A stretch of 64,000 bases of DNA from Cyclobacterium plantarum (lineage in GTDB: Bacteria > Bacteroidota > Bacteroidia > Cytophagales > Cyclobacteriaceae): positions 143,650-207,649 of the forward strand of contig NZ_JAANYN010000009.1 of NCBI RefSeq assembly GCF_011290685.1, in the 5' to 3' direction. Each line of letters starts with the position of its first letter. The first letter of the stretch is position 1. Below are positions 8,235-16,110 of this stretch, piece by piece. Under the pieces are notes generated by a model. That model did not search any database and was not told where the DNA came from. It saw nothing but the letters and a program-made list of their open reading frames with translations. A program made the translations under genes and the position numbers.

Positions 8235-9401
8235 ATGATTGCTGCCATGCAACACCTGTTACTTACATCCGATATATTGATCGCCTATGTTAAAAATCGC
8301 CTGAACCGCCAACAGGTCCTTCTCCTGGAAGAGGCCTTGCCCCAGCAGCCGGAGGCCTACGAAGAGGTGCTCTGGATACGGGACATGCTGGAGCAGGGAG
8401 AGTTGGATGCTTACCTGGAAATGCAAGGCTGGGAGGACGCAATCGATTACGAAGCGCTATTTGACGCCAATCTCAAACAAGCTGAGTCACTATTGGAGAT
8501 CAGCACCGAGGAGATGGTGGCTTATGTGAAGGGCAGGCTACCGAAAGAAGAGGTATTGCGCTTTGAGGAAAAGCTCCCGCATGATAAGGAGCATCAGGAC
8601 ACACTTTCCTTTTTACAAGATTTACATAAGGAGGGGATGTTGGAAGAAGGTCTGGTTACCATGGAGAAAGGATGGACGCTGGATGGAGGAGACGGAAAGG
8701 AAGAGACGGACGAAGAAAAACCAACGGGCTCGACTGGCGCGGAACGCAATCCCTCATTCTCCTTTCTACAAATAGCCGCAACCGTGGTAGGAATTCTTAT
8801 AACCGTAGGGGTCCTATTCAATATCATTATACCACAATTCAGTTCGGACAAACCGACAGTTCCTGAACGACCGGTTCGCGGGGGCCATGTAGCTGACCAA
8901 GCCTTGGAGAAGGCATTGGCAACGAATAGTTTTGATACACCTGGTAAAAAGCTGCGGGTAGCAGCCTATTTGCTCGATTATACCCAACGCCCAATGGGGC
9001 CATTCACCCAAAAGGTTTTGTGGGAAAACTATTACCTGCTACCAGCACAGGAGATGTCCGGTTTGAGAAACTTTCAGCCAGTCGAACACATGGCCTTTCT
9101 GGAACAATGGCAAGATGCGAACCAACTGCCCATCACTAATGAATGGATGACGGTGGACTGGAAAGACGGAGAACTACAAGTTTACCACCCTGAGGGACCA
9201 ATCATCGGCTCCGTGGCGGTAGATTCTCCCAAACAATTGGGCTTGGAAATTTCGGGTAAAGGCTTGTGGGTACTCACAAACGAGGAAGCACTCCTACGCT
9301 TGCGTACACCCGAGGGTATACGGGATTGGTTGCGCTCAGCGGAAGCGGATTTTATCCCGGCCCTGGACGAACAAGAAAGGCAGGCAGCGATACCCAACTA
9401 A
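8235..9401 (+). CDS. Probable anti-sigma-like single-pass membrane protein
   Basis: A 388-residue protein; the start may be the fifth residue (MQHLLL). The cytoplasmic N-terminus holds two copies of a helical motif resembling anti-sigma N-terminal domains: IAYVKNRLNRQQVLLLEEAL near residues 16-35 and VAYVKGRLPKEEVLRFEEKL near 95-114. No HxxxCxxC zinc ligands are present. A charged linker leads to one transmembrane helix at about 177-199 (FLQIAATVVGILITVGVLF), then about 185 residues predicted outside the membrane. This layout fits a membrane-bound regulator that holds the adjacent sigma-like protein until an outside signal arrives. The outer part has no recognised domain. It lies about 100 bp before the next family promoter. 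Confidence 0.6.
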   Translation: MIAAMQHLLLTSDILIAYVKNRLNRQQVLLLEEALPQQPEAYEEVLWIRDMLEQGELDAYLEMQGWEDAIDYEALFDANLKQAESLLEISTEEMVAYVKGRLPKEEVLRFEEKLPHDKEHQDTLSFLQDLHKEGMLEEGLVTMEKGWTLDGGDGKEETDEEKPTGSTGAERNPSFSFLQIAATVVGILITVGVLFNIIIPQFSSDKPTVPERPVRGGHVADQALEKALATNSFDTPGKKLRVAAYLLDYTQRPMGPFTQKVLWENYYLLPAQEMSGLRNFQPVEHMAFLEQWQDANQLPITNEWMTVDWKDGELQVYHPEGPIIGSVAVDSPKQLGLEISGKGLWVLTNEEALLRLRTPEGIRDWLRSAEADFIPALDEQERQAAIPN

Positions 9402-9498
9402 CGAACCCCTTTTTTTAGGAGCGTAATTTTTAGAACGACATTTTTAACGCATCTTATTACCTAAAAACAAAAAAATACCACTATGTCGTTAGGAAGGC

Positions 9499-9530
9499 CT
9501 TGCGCTGCATTCGAAAGGTTTCTATATTAG
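9499..9530 (+). promoter_or_regulatory. Family promoter, copy 2
   Basis: TTG at 9500-9502 and TATATTAG at 9523-9530 with a 20-nt spacer. The flanks are almost identical to copy 3 at 16056-16087 through to the start codon. Confidence 0.7.
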
Positions 9531-9553
9531 GTACTTAGAAACCCCGACCTTCC

Positions 9554-12500
9554 ATGTACCGATTCCTCTTTTTACTCGTTTGCAGTTTAGTAACCACCAC
9601 TGCCCTCCAGGCCCAATCCCCGTTCCTTGATGCCATCGGAGCCAGGGACCTGCCCCAGGTGCAGCAACTGGTAAAAGCGGGGGCAGATGTAAACGCCCTG
9701 GATGAAAACGGGGCCACCCCGTTGATGTGGGCGGCCTACCAGGCCGATTTGGAAATGGTGAAATGGCTGGTCGATAACGGCGCCGACCCTTTTCAAAAAA
9801 AAGGTGCCATTTTTCTAAATGAAGAAAAAACGGCTTACTACGGCAACCTCACGGGAATAGCAGCCGGAGAAGGCAAACTGGAAATGCTTCAATTCCTTAT
9901 AGGTGAAGTCGGCATCGCAGTAGATGATAAAGAATACAACCCCGAAACGGGCCAGGAAGATGGCTGGACAGCCGCACAATGGGCGGATAGTGGGGTACAT
10001 GGTGATGTGATGGCCTATTTGGAGAAAAGAGCAGATCTCACCTTTTTGTCGGATACGCTCCGGAGGACCAATGTGGATATCACTAAGGGAGCGACTTTTT
10101 ATAAAGAATCTAGTTATAAAGCCTCCATGATACTGTTTGAAAAACATATTACTTTACTTAAGGAAACCTTTGGTGCAACGGATACCTCAAACTATGCTAC
10201 GTTTCTCTATGTATTGGCAAACGCCTGCAAACAATCCGGTAATTACGGAGAGGCAGAGCAATATTATTCAGAGCTTACGGTCCTCTGGAAGTCAGTCCTG
10301 GGCGAAGACCACCCCTCCTATGCCATCAGCCTACATAACCTAGCAGTGCTATACGAACAAATGGGCCGGTACGCTGAAGCAGAGCCGCTCGAACGGCAGA
10401 TCTTGGAAATCTTTAGGGTCCAACTGGGGGAAGACCATCCCAACTATGCCATCGCCCTGAACAACCTGGCAATTACATATGCAGAAATGGGCCGCTACGC
10501 AGAGGCAGAGCCGCTGCACACGCAGGCACTCCAAATCCACAAACAACAACTGGGCGAAGACCACCCCGAGTATGCTAGGTCCCTCAACAACCTGGCACTT
10601 GCGTACAAAGTCATGGGCCGCTACGCCGAGGCAGAGCCACTATACAAGCAGGCCCTGGAAATCCGGAAAGAGCAACTGGGCAAAGACCACCCTGACTATG
10701 CCAACTCCCTGGACAACCTGGCATTGCTATATGAAAAAATGGGCCGCTACGCCGAGGCAGAGCCGCGCATGCGCAAGGCCAGCGAAATATGGAAAGTGCA
10801 ACTGGGGGCAGACCACCCCGAATATGCCAGCTCCCTGAACAACTTGGCCGGGTTGTACCAAACCATGGGCCGGTACGCCGAGGCAGAGCCACTGTATGCG
10901 CAAGCCATGGGAATCAGGAAAACCCAAATGGGCGAAAACCACCCCGACTATGCCAGCTCTCTGAACAACCTGGCCGGGTTGTACCAAACCATGGGCCGGT
11001 ACCCCGAGGCAGAGCCACTGTATGCGCAAGCCATGGAAATCAGGAAAACTCAACTGGGCGAAAACCACCCCTCTTATGCCGCCTCCCTGAACAACCTGGC
11101 CGGGTTGTACCAAACCATGGGCCGGTACGCCGAGGCAGAGCCACTGTATGCGCAAGCCATGGGAATCTGGAAAGCGAAACTGGGCGAAAACCACCCCGAC
11201 TATGCCGCCTCCCTGAACAACCTGGCAAACCTGTACGAAGATTTGGGCAGGTACACCCAGGCAGAGCCGCTATACACGCAAGCTATGGAAATCATGAAAA
11301 CGAAACTGGGGGAATACCACCCAGACTATGGCCTCTCCCTGAACAATCTGGCAAAACTATACCAACGCATGGGCATGTTTACTGAGGCTGAGCCGCTGTA
11401 CAAACAGTCCATGGGAATCCAAAAAGAGCAACTGGGCGAAGACCACCCCGACTATGCCAACTCCCTGAACAACTTGTCGGAGCTGTTTAAAAACATGGGC
11501 CGTTACGCCGAGGCAGAGCCGCTACTGTTGCAAAGCCAACAGGTGTACCTCCATCAACTTCGGACTATTTTCCCCACACTGTCGGAGAAGGAAAAGGAGC
11601 AGTTCCTCCATACCTTCAATTTCTCTTTTGAGTTTTTCAACACTTTCACTTCTAAACGCCGAGGCGATAACCCAGAAATCACCGCCCCCCAGTATGACAA
11701 CGCCCTGCTGCTGAAAGGGCTGCTGCTAAAAAGCAGCTCGCAGATGCGTGACCGCATACTCGCCGGCGGGGATACCACCGCCATCCGCCTGTTCGGGGAC
11801 TGGCAGACACTGAAACGGCAGTGGCTGCAAGAATCAGATATACCCAAAAGCGAACGGGAAAAGGGGGGCATCGCCCCCGAGGCCACCTTGGAAAAAGCCA
11901 ATACACTGGAAAAAGAGCTTTCCCTTCTTTCGGAGGCCTTTGCCGAGGCCACCGATACCGTGCGCACTACCTGGAGGGAAGTACAGCAAGAGCTGCAGCA
12001 GGGAGATGCCGCCATCGAACTGGTCAGGTACAGGTGGCATGATAAAAAATGGACGGACACCGTCCATTACGCCGCCCTTATCGTTACCCCCGAGATGCAA
12101 GATCATCCCCACCTTGTGCTGCTGAAAAACGGTAACGAATTGGAGGAGCTGGGAGCGCAAAGTTATCAGTCCGCTTTTGCCACGAGGGGTGCAAGCCGGG
12201 TCGCGGATGGCGATAACCCCATCCCCGCCGATTCGCTCTATGCCTACTTCTGGCAACCCATACAGAAAGCGCTCGATTCCCTGGGCGGGGCCGGGAAAGT
12301 CTACCTCTCCCCTGATGGGGTCTACCATACACTTAATCTGCAGACCCTCAAGAACCTAGAAACAGGCAAATACCTCCTGGAGACCCTCGACATCGAACGG
12401 GTCGGCTCCACCAGGGACCTGGTCAAAAAGAAAAAACAGCAGGTCCCCTACAATAACGCCATACTGGCGGGCTATCCCAGCTACCCCGCTTCCCCCGAAG

Positions 12501-13306
12501 CCGTGGCCGATGCCTTGCAGCGTTACCAGCAGGGGCAGGCAATGCCTGTGCTCACGGCTTCCCTAAGCAGCAGCAACTATGGCAGCTACCAGACCTACCG
12601 CGCCATCGACTCCACCAGAAGCGATATCGATCCCCTGCCCGGAACCCTGGTCGAGGTAGAGCAAGTGGCTTCCATCCTTGATAGGAAGGACATTGATACC
12701 CAGGCCCTATTGGAGTATGCCGCTTCCGAGGATGTGCTGAAAAAAGTGAAAAGCCCCCGTATCCTCCATATCGCCACCCATGGGTTTTTCGAGCCGGAGC
12801 GCGAACAGCAAGCCGAACGCCTCAACAGGGAGACGCTGATGAGCGGACTGGGGAGGGAGACAGTCACGGAGAATCCGTATCTGCAATGCGGCCTTTACCT
12901 GGCCGGAGCGGAGACCACGCTCAAGAATCGCGGCAATCCGGACTTCCGGCGGCCAGCCGGGCAGGAGGACGGCATCCTGACGGCTTACGAGGCCACCCTG
13001 CTCGACCTGCGGGGTACCGAACTGGTGGTGCTCTCCGCCTGTGAGACGGGGCTGGGTATAACCAAAAACGGGGAGGGCGTCTACGGCCTGCAGCGCGCCT
13101 TTCAGGTAGCCGGGGCCGAAACCGTTATCTTCTCCCTTTGGAAGGTCGCCGACGAACAAACCCAGGAGATGATGGGGCTGCTCTACTGGAACTGGCTAGA
13201 AAAGGGCATGGGCAAGCGGGAAGCCTTCAATGCCGCCCAACAGACTATCAAGGAAAAATACGAAGACCCTTATTTCTGGGGAGCCTTTGTGATGATTGGG
13301 GGATGA
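9554..13306 (+). CDS. Secreted ankyrin-TPR-CHAT protease-like protein
   Basis: A 1250-residue exported protein. It has a signal peptide (MYRFLFLLVCSLVTT to LQAQ), ankyrin repeats at about 22-150, about ten 42-residue TPR units at about 240-660, then a helical segment beginning LLLQSQQVYLHQL that leads into the CHAT domain (about 780-1250). CHAT is a caspase-fold family; the dyad here is His1076 (LHIATHGFFE) and Cys1163 (VLSACETGLG). Three consecutive TPR units around 10840-11220 are nearly the same at DNA level, so unit number is probably unstable. A second TPR-CHAT gene starts 27 bp after the stop, giving a two-gene operon behind the family promoter. The ligand bound by the repeats and the cleavage target are unknown. 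Confidence 0.9.
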   Translation: MYRFLFLLVCSLVTTTALQAQSPFLDAIGARDLPQVQQLVKAGADVNALDENGATPLMWAAYQADLEMVKWLVDNGADPFQKKGAIFLNEEKTAYYGNLTGIAAGEGKLEMLQFLIGEVGIAVDDKEYNPETGQEDGWTAAQWADSGVHGDVMAYLEKRADLTFLSDTLRRTNVDITKGATFYKESSYKASMILFEKHITLLKETFGATDTSNYATFLYVLANACKQSGNYGEAEQYYSELTVLWKSVLGEDHPSYAISLHNLAVLYEQMGRYAEAEPLERQILEIFRVQLGEDHPNYAIALNNLAITYAEMGRYAEAEPLHTQALQIHKQQLGEDHPEYARSLNNLALAYKVMGRYAEAEPLYKQALEIRKEQLGKDHPDYANSLDNLALLYEKMGRYAEAEPRMRKASEIWKVQLGADHPEYASSLNNLAGLYQTMGRYAEAEPLYAQAMGIRKTQMGENHPDYASSLNNLAGLYQTMGRYPEAEPLYAQAMEIRKTQLGENHPSYAASLNNLAGLYQTMGRYAEAEPLYAQAMGIWKAKLGENHPDYAASLNNLANLYEDLGRYTQAEPLYTQAMEIMKTKLGEYHPDYGLSLNNLAKLYQRMGMFTEAEPLYKQSMGIQKEQLGEDHPDYANSLNNLSELFKNMGRYAEAEPLLLQSQQVYLHQLRTIFPTLSEKEKEQFLHTFNFSFEFFNTFTSKRRGDNPEITAPQYDNALLLKGLLLKSSSQMRDRILAGGDTTAIRLFGDWQTLKRQWLQESDIPKSEREKGGIAPEATLEKANTLEKELSLLSEAFAEATDTVRTTWREVQQELQQGDAAIELVRYRWHDKKWTDTVHYAALIVTPEMQDHPHLVLLKNGNELEELGAQSYQSAFATRGASRVADGDNPIPADSLYAYFWQPIQKALDSLGGAGKVYLSPDGVYHTLNLQTLKNLETGKYLLETLDIERVGSTRDLVKKKKQQVPYNNAILAGYPSYPASPEAVADALQRYQQGQAMPVLTASLSSSNYGSYQTYRAIDSTRSDIDPLPGTLVEVEQVASILDRKDIDTQALLEYAASEDVLKKVKSPRILHIATHGFFEPEREQQAERLNRETLMSGLGRETVTENPYLQCGLYLAGAETTLKNRGNPDFRRPAGQEDGILTAYEATLLDLRGTELVVLSACETGLGITKNGEGVYGLQRAFQVAGAETVIFSLWKVADEQTQEMMGLLYWNWLEKGMGKREAFNAAQQTIKEKYEDPYFWGAFVMIGG

Positions 13307-13333
13307 TATTTAAAGATTTAAACCTTTACGGAT

Positions 13334-15997
13334 ATGCTAAAAAAACTGTTTGTTATATTGTTTAGCTTGGGTATAGTCTTCAGTACCTCGGCACAGTCAC
13401 GAGAAGAAAATTGGAAAGCCCTTAACCAAAAGGCACTGGAGCTTTATCGTCAGGGGCGTTATAAAGAAGCCATAGTTTATGCGGAAAAAGTGGTAGAAGA
13501 TGTGAGGAATTCTTTTGGTATATCGTTAGGGTTTAACCCAGACTATGCAATCTCTTTAAATAACCTGGCATTAATGTACTATAGTCTGGGACGATACGAA
13601 GAAGCAGAGCCACTTTACAAGGATGCCTCATTACACCAAATGGTAGCAGTTGGTAAAAACCACCCAGAATATGCTACCACGCTAAATAATATGGCTTTGC
13701 TTTACGAAAGAATGGGGCGGTATGATAAGGCAATGAACCTACACACTGAGGCCTTGGAAATCAGAGAAGCAAAACTTGGCGAAAACCACCCCACCTACGC
13801 CAACTCCTTAGGTAACCTGGCGGGGTTGTATACCACAATGGGACGATTTTCCGAGGCAGAGCCACTTTACACAAAAGCATTAGAAATCATAAAAGTAAAA
13901 AACGGAGAGAACCACTCCGATTATGCCAACTATCTGGCCTTCCTGGCAGGATTGTATACAAGAACGGGACGATACGCAGAAGCAGAGCCGCTTATACTTA
14001 AGGCCAACGAAATCATGAAAGGGAAACTGGATGAAGGCCATCCAGGCCTGGCATTATTACTGAACGGCCTTGCAGAATTGTACCATAAAATGGGTCGGTA
14101 CACCGAAGCAAAACCACTTTACATACGAGCATTGGGAATAAGAAAAACCCAATTAGGCGAAAACCATCCAGATTATGCAACCTCCCTAAATAACCTGGCC
14201 GAACTGTATGAAAGTATGGGCCTTTACGCAGAGGCTGAGCAGCTACTATTGCAAGACCAACAGATGTATCAACATCACCTTAAGACCATTTTCCTTACCT
14301 TTACCGAGAAAGAAAAGGAACAATTTCTCAATACCTTCAATTTCAAATTTGAACGTTTCCACTCCTTTGCTCTAAAGCGTCAAGCAGGCAATCCTGCAAT
14401 CACCGCAATCCAATACAATAATACCCTTTCGCTAAAAGGAGTGTTGTTGCAGAGTAGCTCACAGCTTAAAGAGATTATCTTTGATAGCAAGGATACCACA
14501 GCGATCCAACTGCTAAATGACTGGAAAATGCAAAAAAGACAGTTGCTTCAGGAATCGAAATTATCCTCAATTGAAAAGCAAATTAATAAAGCCTTAGGGG
14601 AACTCGACCCTGATAGGGCAAATACCTTGGAAAAAGAACTTATAAATCGTTTAGAGGCTTTCGCCAAGGAAACGGACACGATACCTACTACATGGAGGGA
14701 AGTGCGGCAAGAGCTACAACAAGGAGATGCCGCCATCGAACTGGTCAGGTACCGGTGGCATGATAAAAATTGGACGGACACCATACATTATGCGGCGCTT
14801 ATCCTTACGCCCGATACGAAAGATTATCCCCACCTCGTGGTTCTGAAAAACGGAAACGAACTAGAGGAACAGGGCGCGCAAAGCTATCAATCCGCCTATG
14901 CCACCAGAGGGGCGAGCCTGGTGACGGAAGGCAAGAAACCTATCCCCGCTGATTCGCTCTATGCCTACTTCTGGCAACCCATCCAGGCAGCTCTGGATTC
15001 CTTGGGCGGAGCCAAAAAAATTTACCTCTCGGCTGATGGGGTGTACCATACGCTGAACCTGCTAACCCTTAAGAACCCCGAAACAGGTAAATTTCTCCTA
15101 GAAACCATCGACTTACAAAGGCTTGGCTCGACTAAGGACCTGGTACAAAAGAAAAAGTCACCGTCCTCTAACAAAAATGCCGTACTGGCAGGCTATCCGA
15201 CATACACCGCTTTGGCTGAGGGCATCGACTCCACACGAAATAGCACCAGTCCTCTTACACGGCTTTTAAGTCAAGCTTTTCCCTCAGACCGCACCATCGA
15301 CTCCGCCCGATACAGCATCAGCCCTTTGCCCGGCACCCTTACCGAAGTAGAGCAAGTGGCTTCCATACTTCACAGGGAGGGCATTCCTACCTACGCTATG
15401 TTGGAAAATGCCGCTTCTGAGGATGTGCTGAAAAATATAAAAAGCCCCCGTATCCTCCACATCGCCACCCACGGGTTCTTCGAGCCGGAAAGCGAACAGA
15501 AAGTCCAGAATATAAATAAGCGCATGCTAATGAGTGGTTTCGGACAGGAAATTGTTAGCGAGATCCCCTATTTGCGTTCCGGGCTTTATTTGGCAGGAGC
15601 AGAGACCACCCTCCGAAACCTGAATAACCCAGATTTCCGACGACCTGAAGGACAGGAGGACGGCATCCTCACGGCTTACGAGGCCACCCTGCTTGACCTG
15701 CGGGGTACCGAACTGGTGGTGCTCTCCGCCTGTGAGACGGGGCTGGGTGTCACCAAAAACGGCGAGGGCGTCTACGGCCTGCAGCGTGCCTTTCAGGTAG
15801 CCGGGGCCGAAACCGTTATCTTCTCCCTCTGGAAGGTCGCCGACCAACAGACCCAGGAGATGATGGGGCTGTTTTACGGTAACTGGCTAGGGAAGGGCAT
15901 GAGCAAACGGGAAGCCTTCAAGGCCGCCCAAAAGACCATCAAGGAAAAGTACGAAGACCCTTTTTTCTGGGGGGCTTTTGTGATGATTGGGGGGTGA
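13334..15997 (+). CDS. Secreted TPR-CHAT protein without ankyrin part
   Basis: An 887-residue protein with a signal peptide MLKKLFVILFSLGIVF to TSAQ. It has no ankyrin repeats; instead a short helical segment (LNQKALELYRQGRYKEAIVYAEK) opens about six to seven TPR units, the shortest TPR-CHAT array here. The CHAT domain has His713 and Cys800 in the usual motifs. The TPR and N-terminal DNA is noticeably more AT-rich and divergent than in neighbours, while the last 350 bp (from about 15650) are almost identical to the other CHAT genes, as expected from gene conversion. The loop before the catalytic His carries a unique insert (TRNSTSPLTRLLSQAF). It is the second gene of the operon starting at 9554. 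Confidence 0.9.
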   Translation: MLKKLFVILFSLGIVFSTSAQSREENWKALNQKALELYRQGRYKEAIVYAEKVVEDVRNSFGISLGFNPDYAISLNNLALMYYSLGRYEEAEPLYKDASLHQMVAVGKNHPEYATTLNNMALLYERMGRYDKAMNLHTEALEIREAKLGENHPTYANSLGNLAGLYTTMGRFSEAEPLYTKALEIIKVKNGENHSDYANYLAFLAGLYTRTGRYAEAEPLILKANEIMKGKLDEGHPGLALLLNGLAELYHKMGRYTEAKPLYIRALGIRKTQLGENHPDYATSLNNLAELYESMGLYAEAEQLLLQDQQMYQHHLKTIFLTFTEKEKEQFLNTFNFKFERFHSFALKRQAGNPAITAIQYNNTLSLKGVLLQSSSQLKEIIFDSKDTTAIQLLNDWKMQKRQLLQESKLSSIEKQINKALGELDPDRANTLEKELINRLEAFAKETDTIPTTWREVRQELQQGDAAIELVRYRWHDKNWTDTIHYAALILTPDTKDYPHLVVLKNGNELEEQGAQSYQSAYATRGASLVTEGKKPIPADSLYAYFWQPIQAALDSLGGAKKIYLSADGVYHTLNLLTLKNPETGKFLLETIDLQRLGSTKDLVQKKKSPSSNKNAVLAGYPTYTALAEGIDSTRNSTSPLTRLLSQAFPSDRTIDSARYSISPLPGTLTEVEQVASILHREGIPTYAMLENAASEDVLKNIKSPRILHIATHGFFEPESEQKVQNINKRMLMSGFGQEIVSEIPYLRSGLYLAGAETTLRNLNNPDFRRPEGQEDGILTAYEATLLDLRGTELVVLSACETGLGVTKNGEGVYGLQRAFQVAGAETVIFSLWKVADQQTQEMMGLFYGNWLGKGMSKREAFKAAQKTIKEKYEDPFFWGAFVMIGG

Positions 15998-16022
15998 TGT
16001 TTACAGAATTAAACCTTTAAGC

Positions 16023-16049
16023 ATGTTAAAAAAACCACTATACCATTAG
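16023..16049 (+). other. Vestigial MLKK gene start (8-codon ORF)
   Basis: After the preceding stop codon the standard intergenic spacer continues into ATG TTA AAA AAA, the start of the MLKK-type second genes. The sequence then jumps, within the A-run, to the upstream flank of the family promoter and stops after MLKKPLYH. It marks a recombination joint where a downstream MLKK gene was lost. Translation is possible but not shown. Confidence 0.5.
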
Positions 16050-16055
16050 GAAGGC

Positions 16056-16087
16056 CTTGCGCTGCATGCGAAAGGTTTCTATATTAG
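16056..16087 (+). promoter_or_regulatory. Family promoter, copy 3
   Basis: TTG at 16057-16059 and TATATTAG at 16080-16087, with a 20-nt spacer. It lies only 7 bp after the vestigial MLKK reading frame. Confidence 0.7.
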
Positions 16088-16110
16088 GTACTTAGAAACC
16101 CCGACCTTCC

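Noticed and set aside
10280..11540. Regular DNA repeats that could suggest a CRISPR array or minisatellite
   Set aside because: The 126-bp period is exactly three times 42 codons, stays in frame and encodes TPR helices; no short palindromic repeats with unique spacers.
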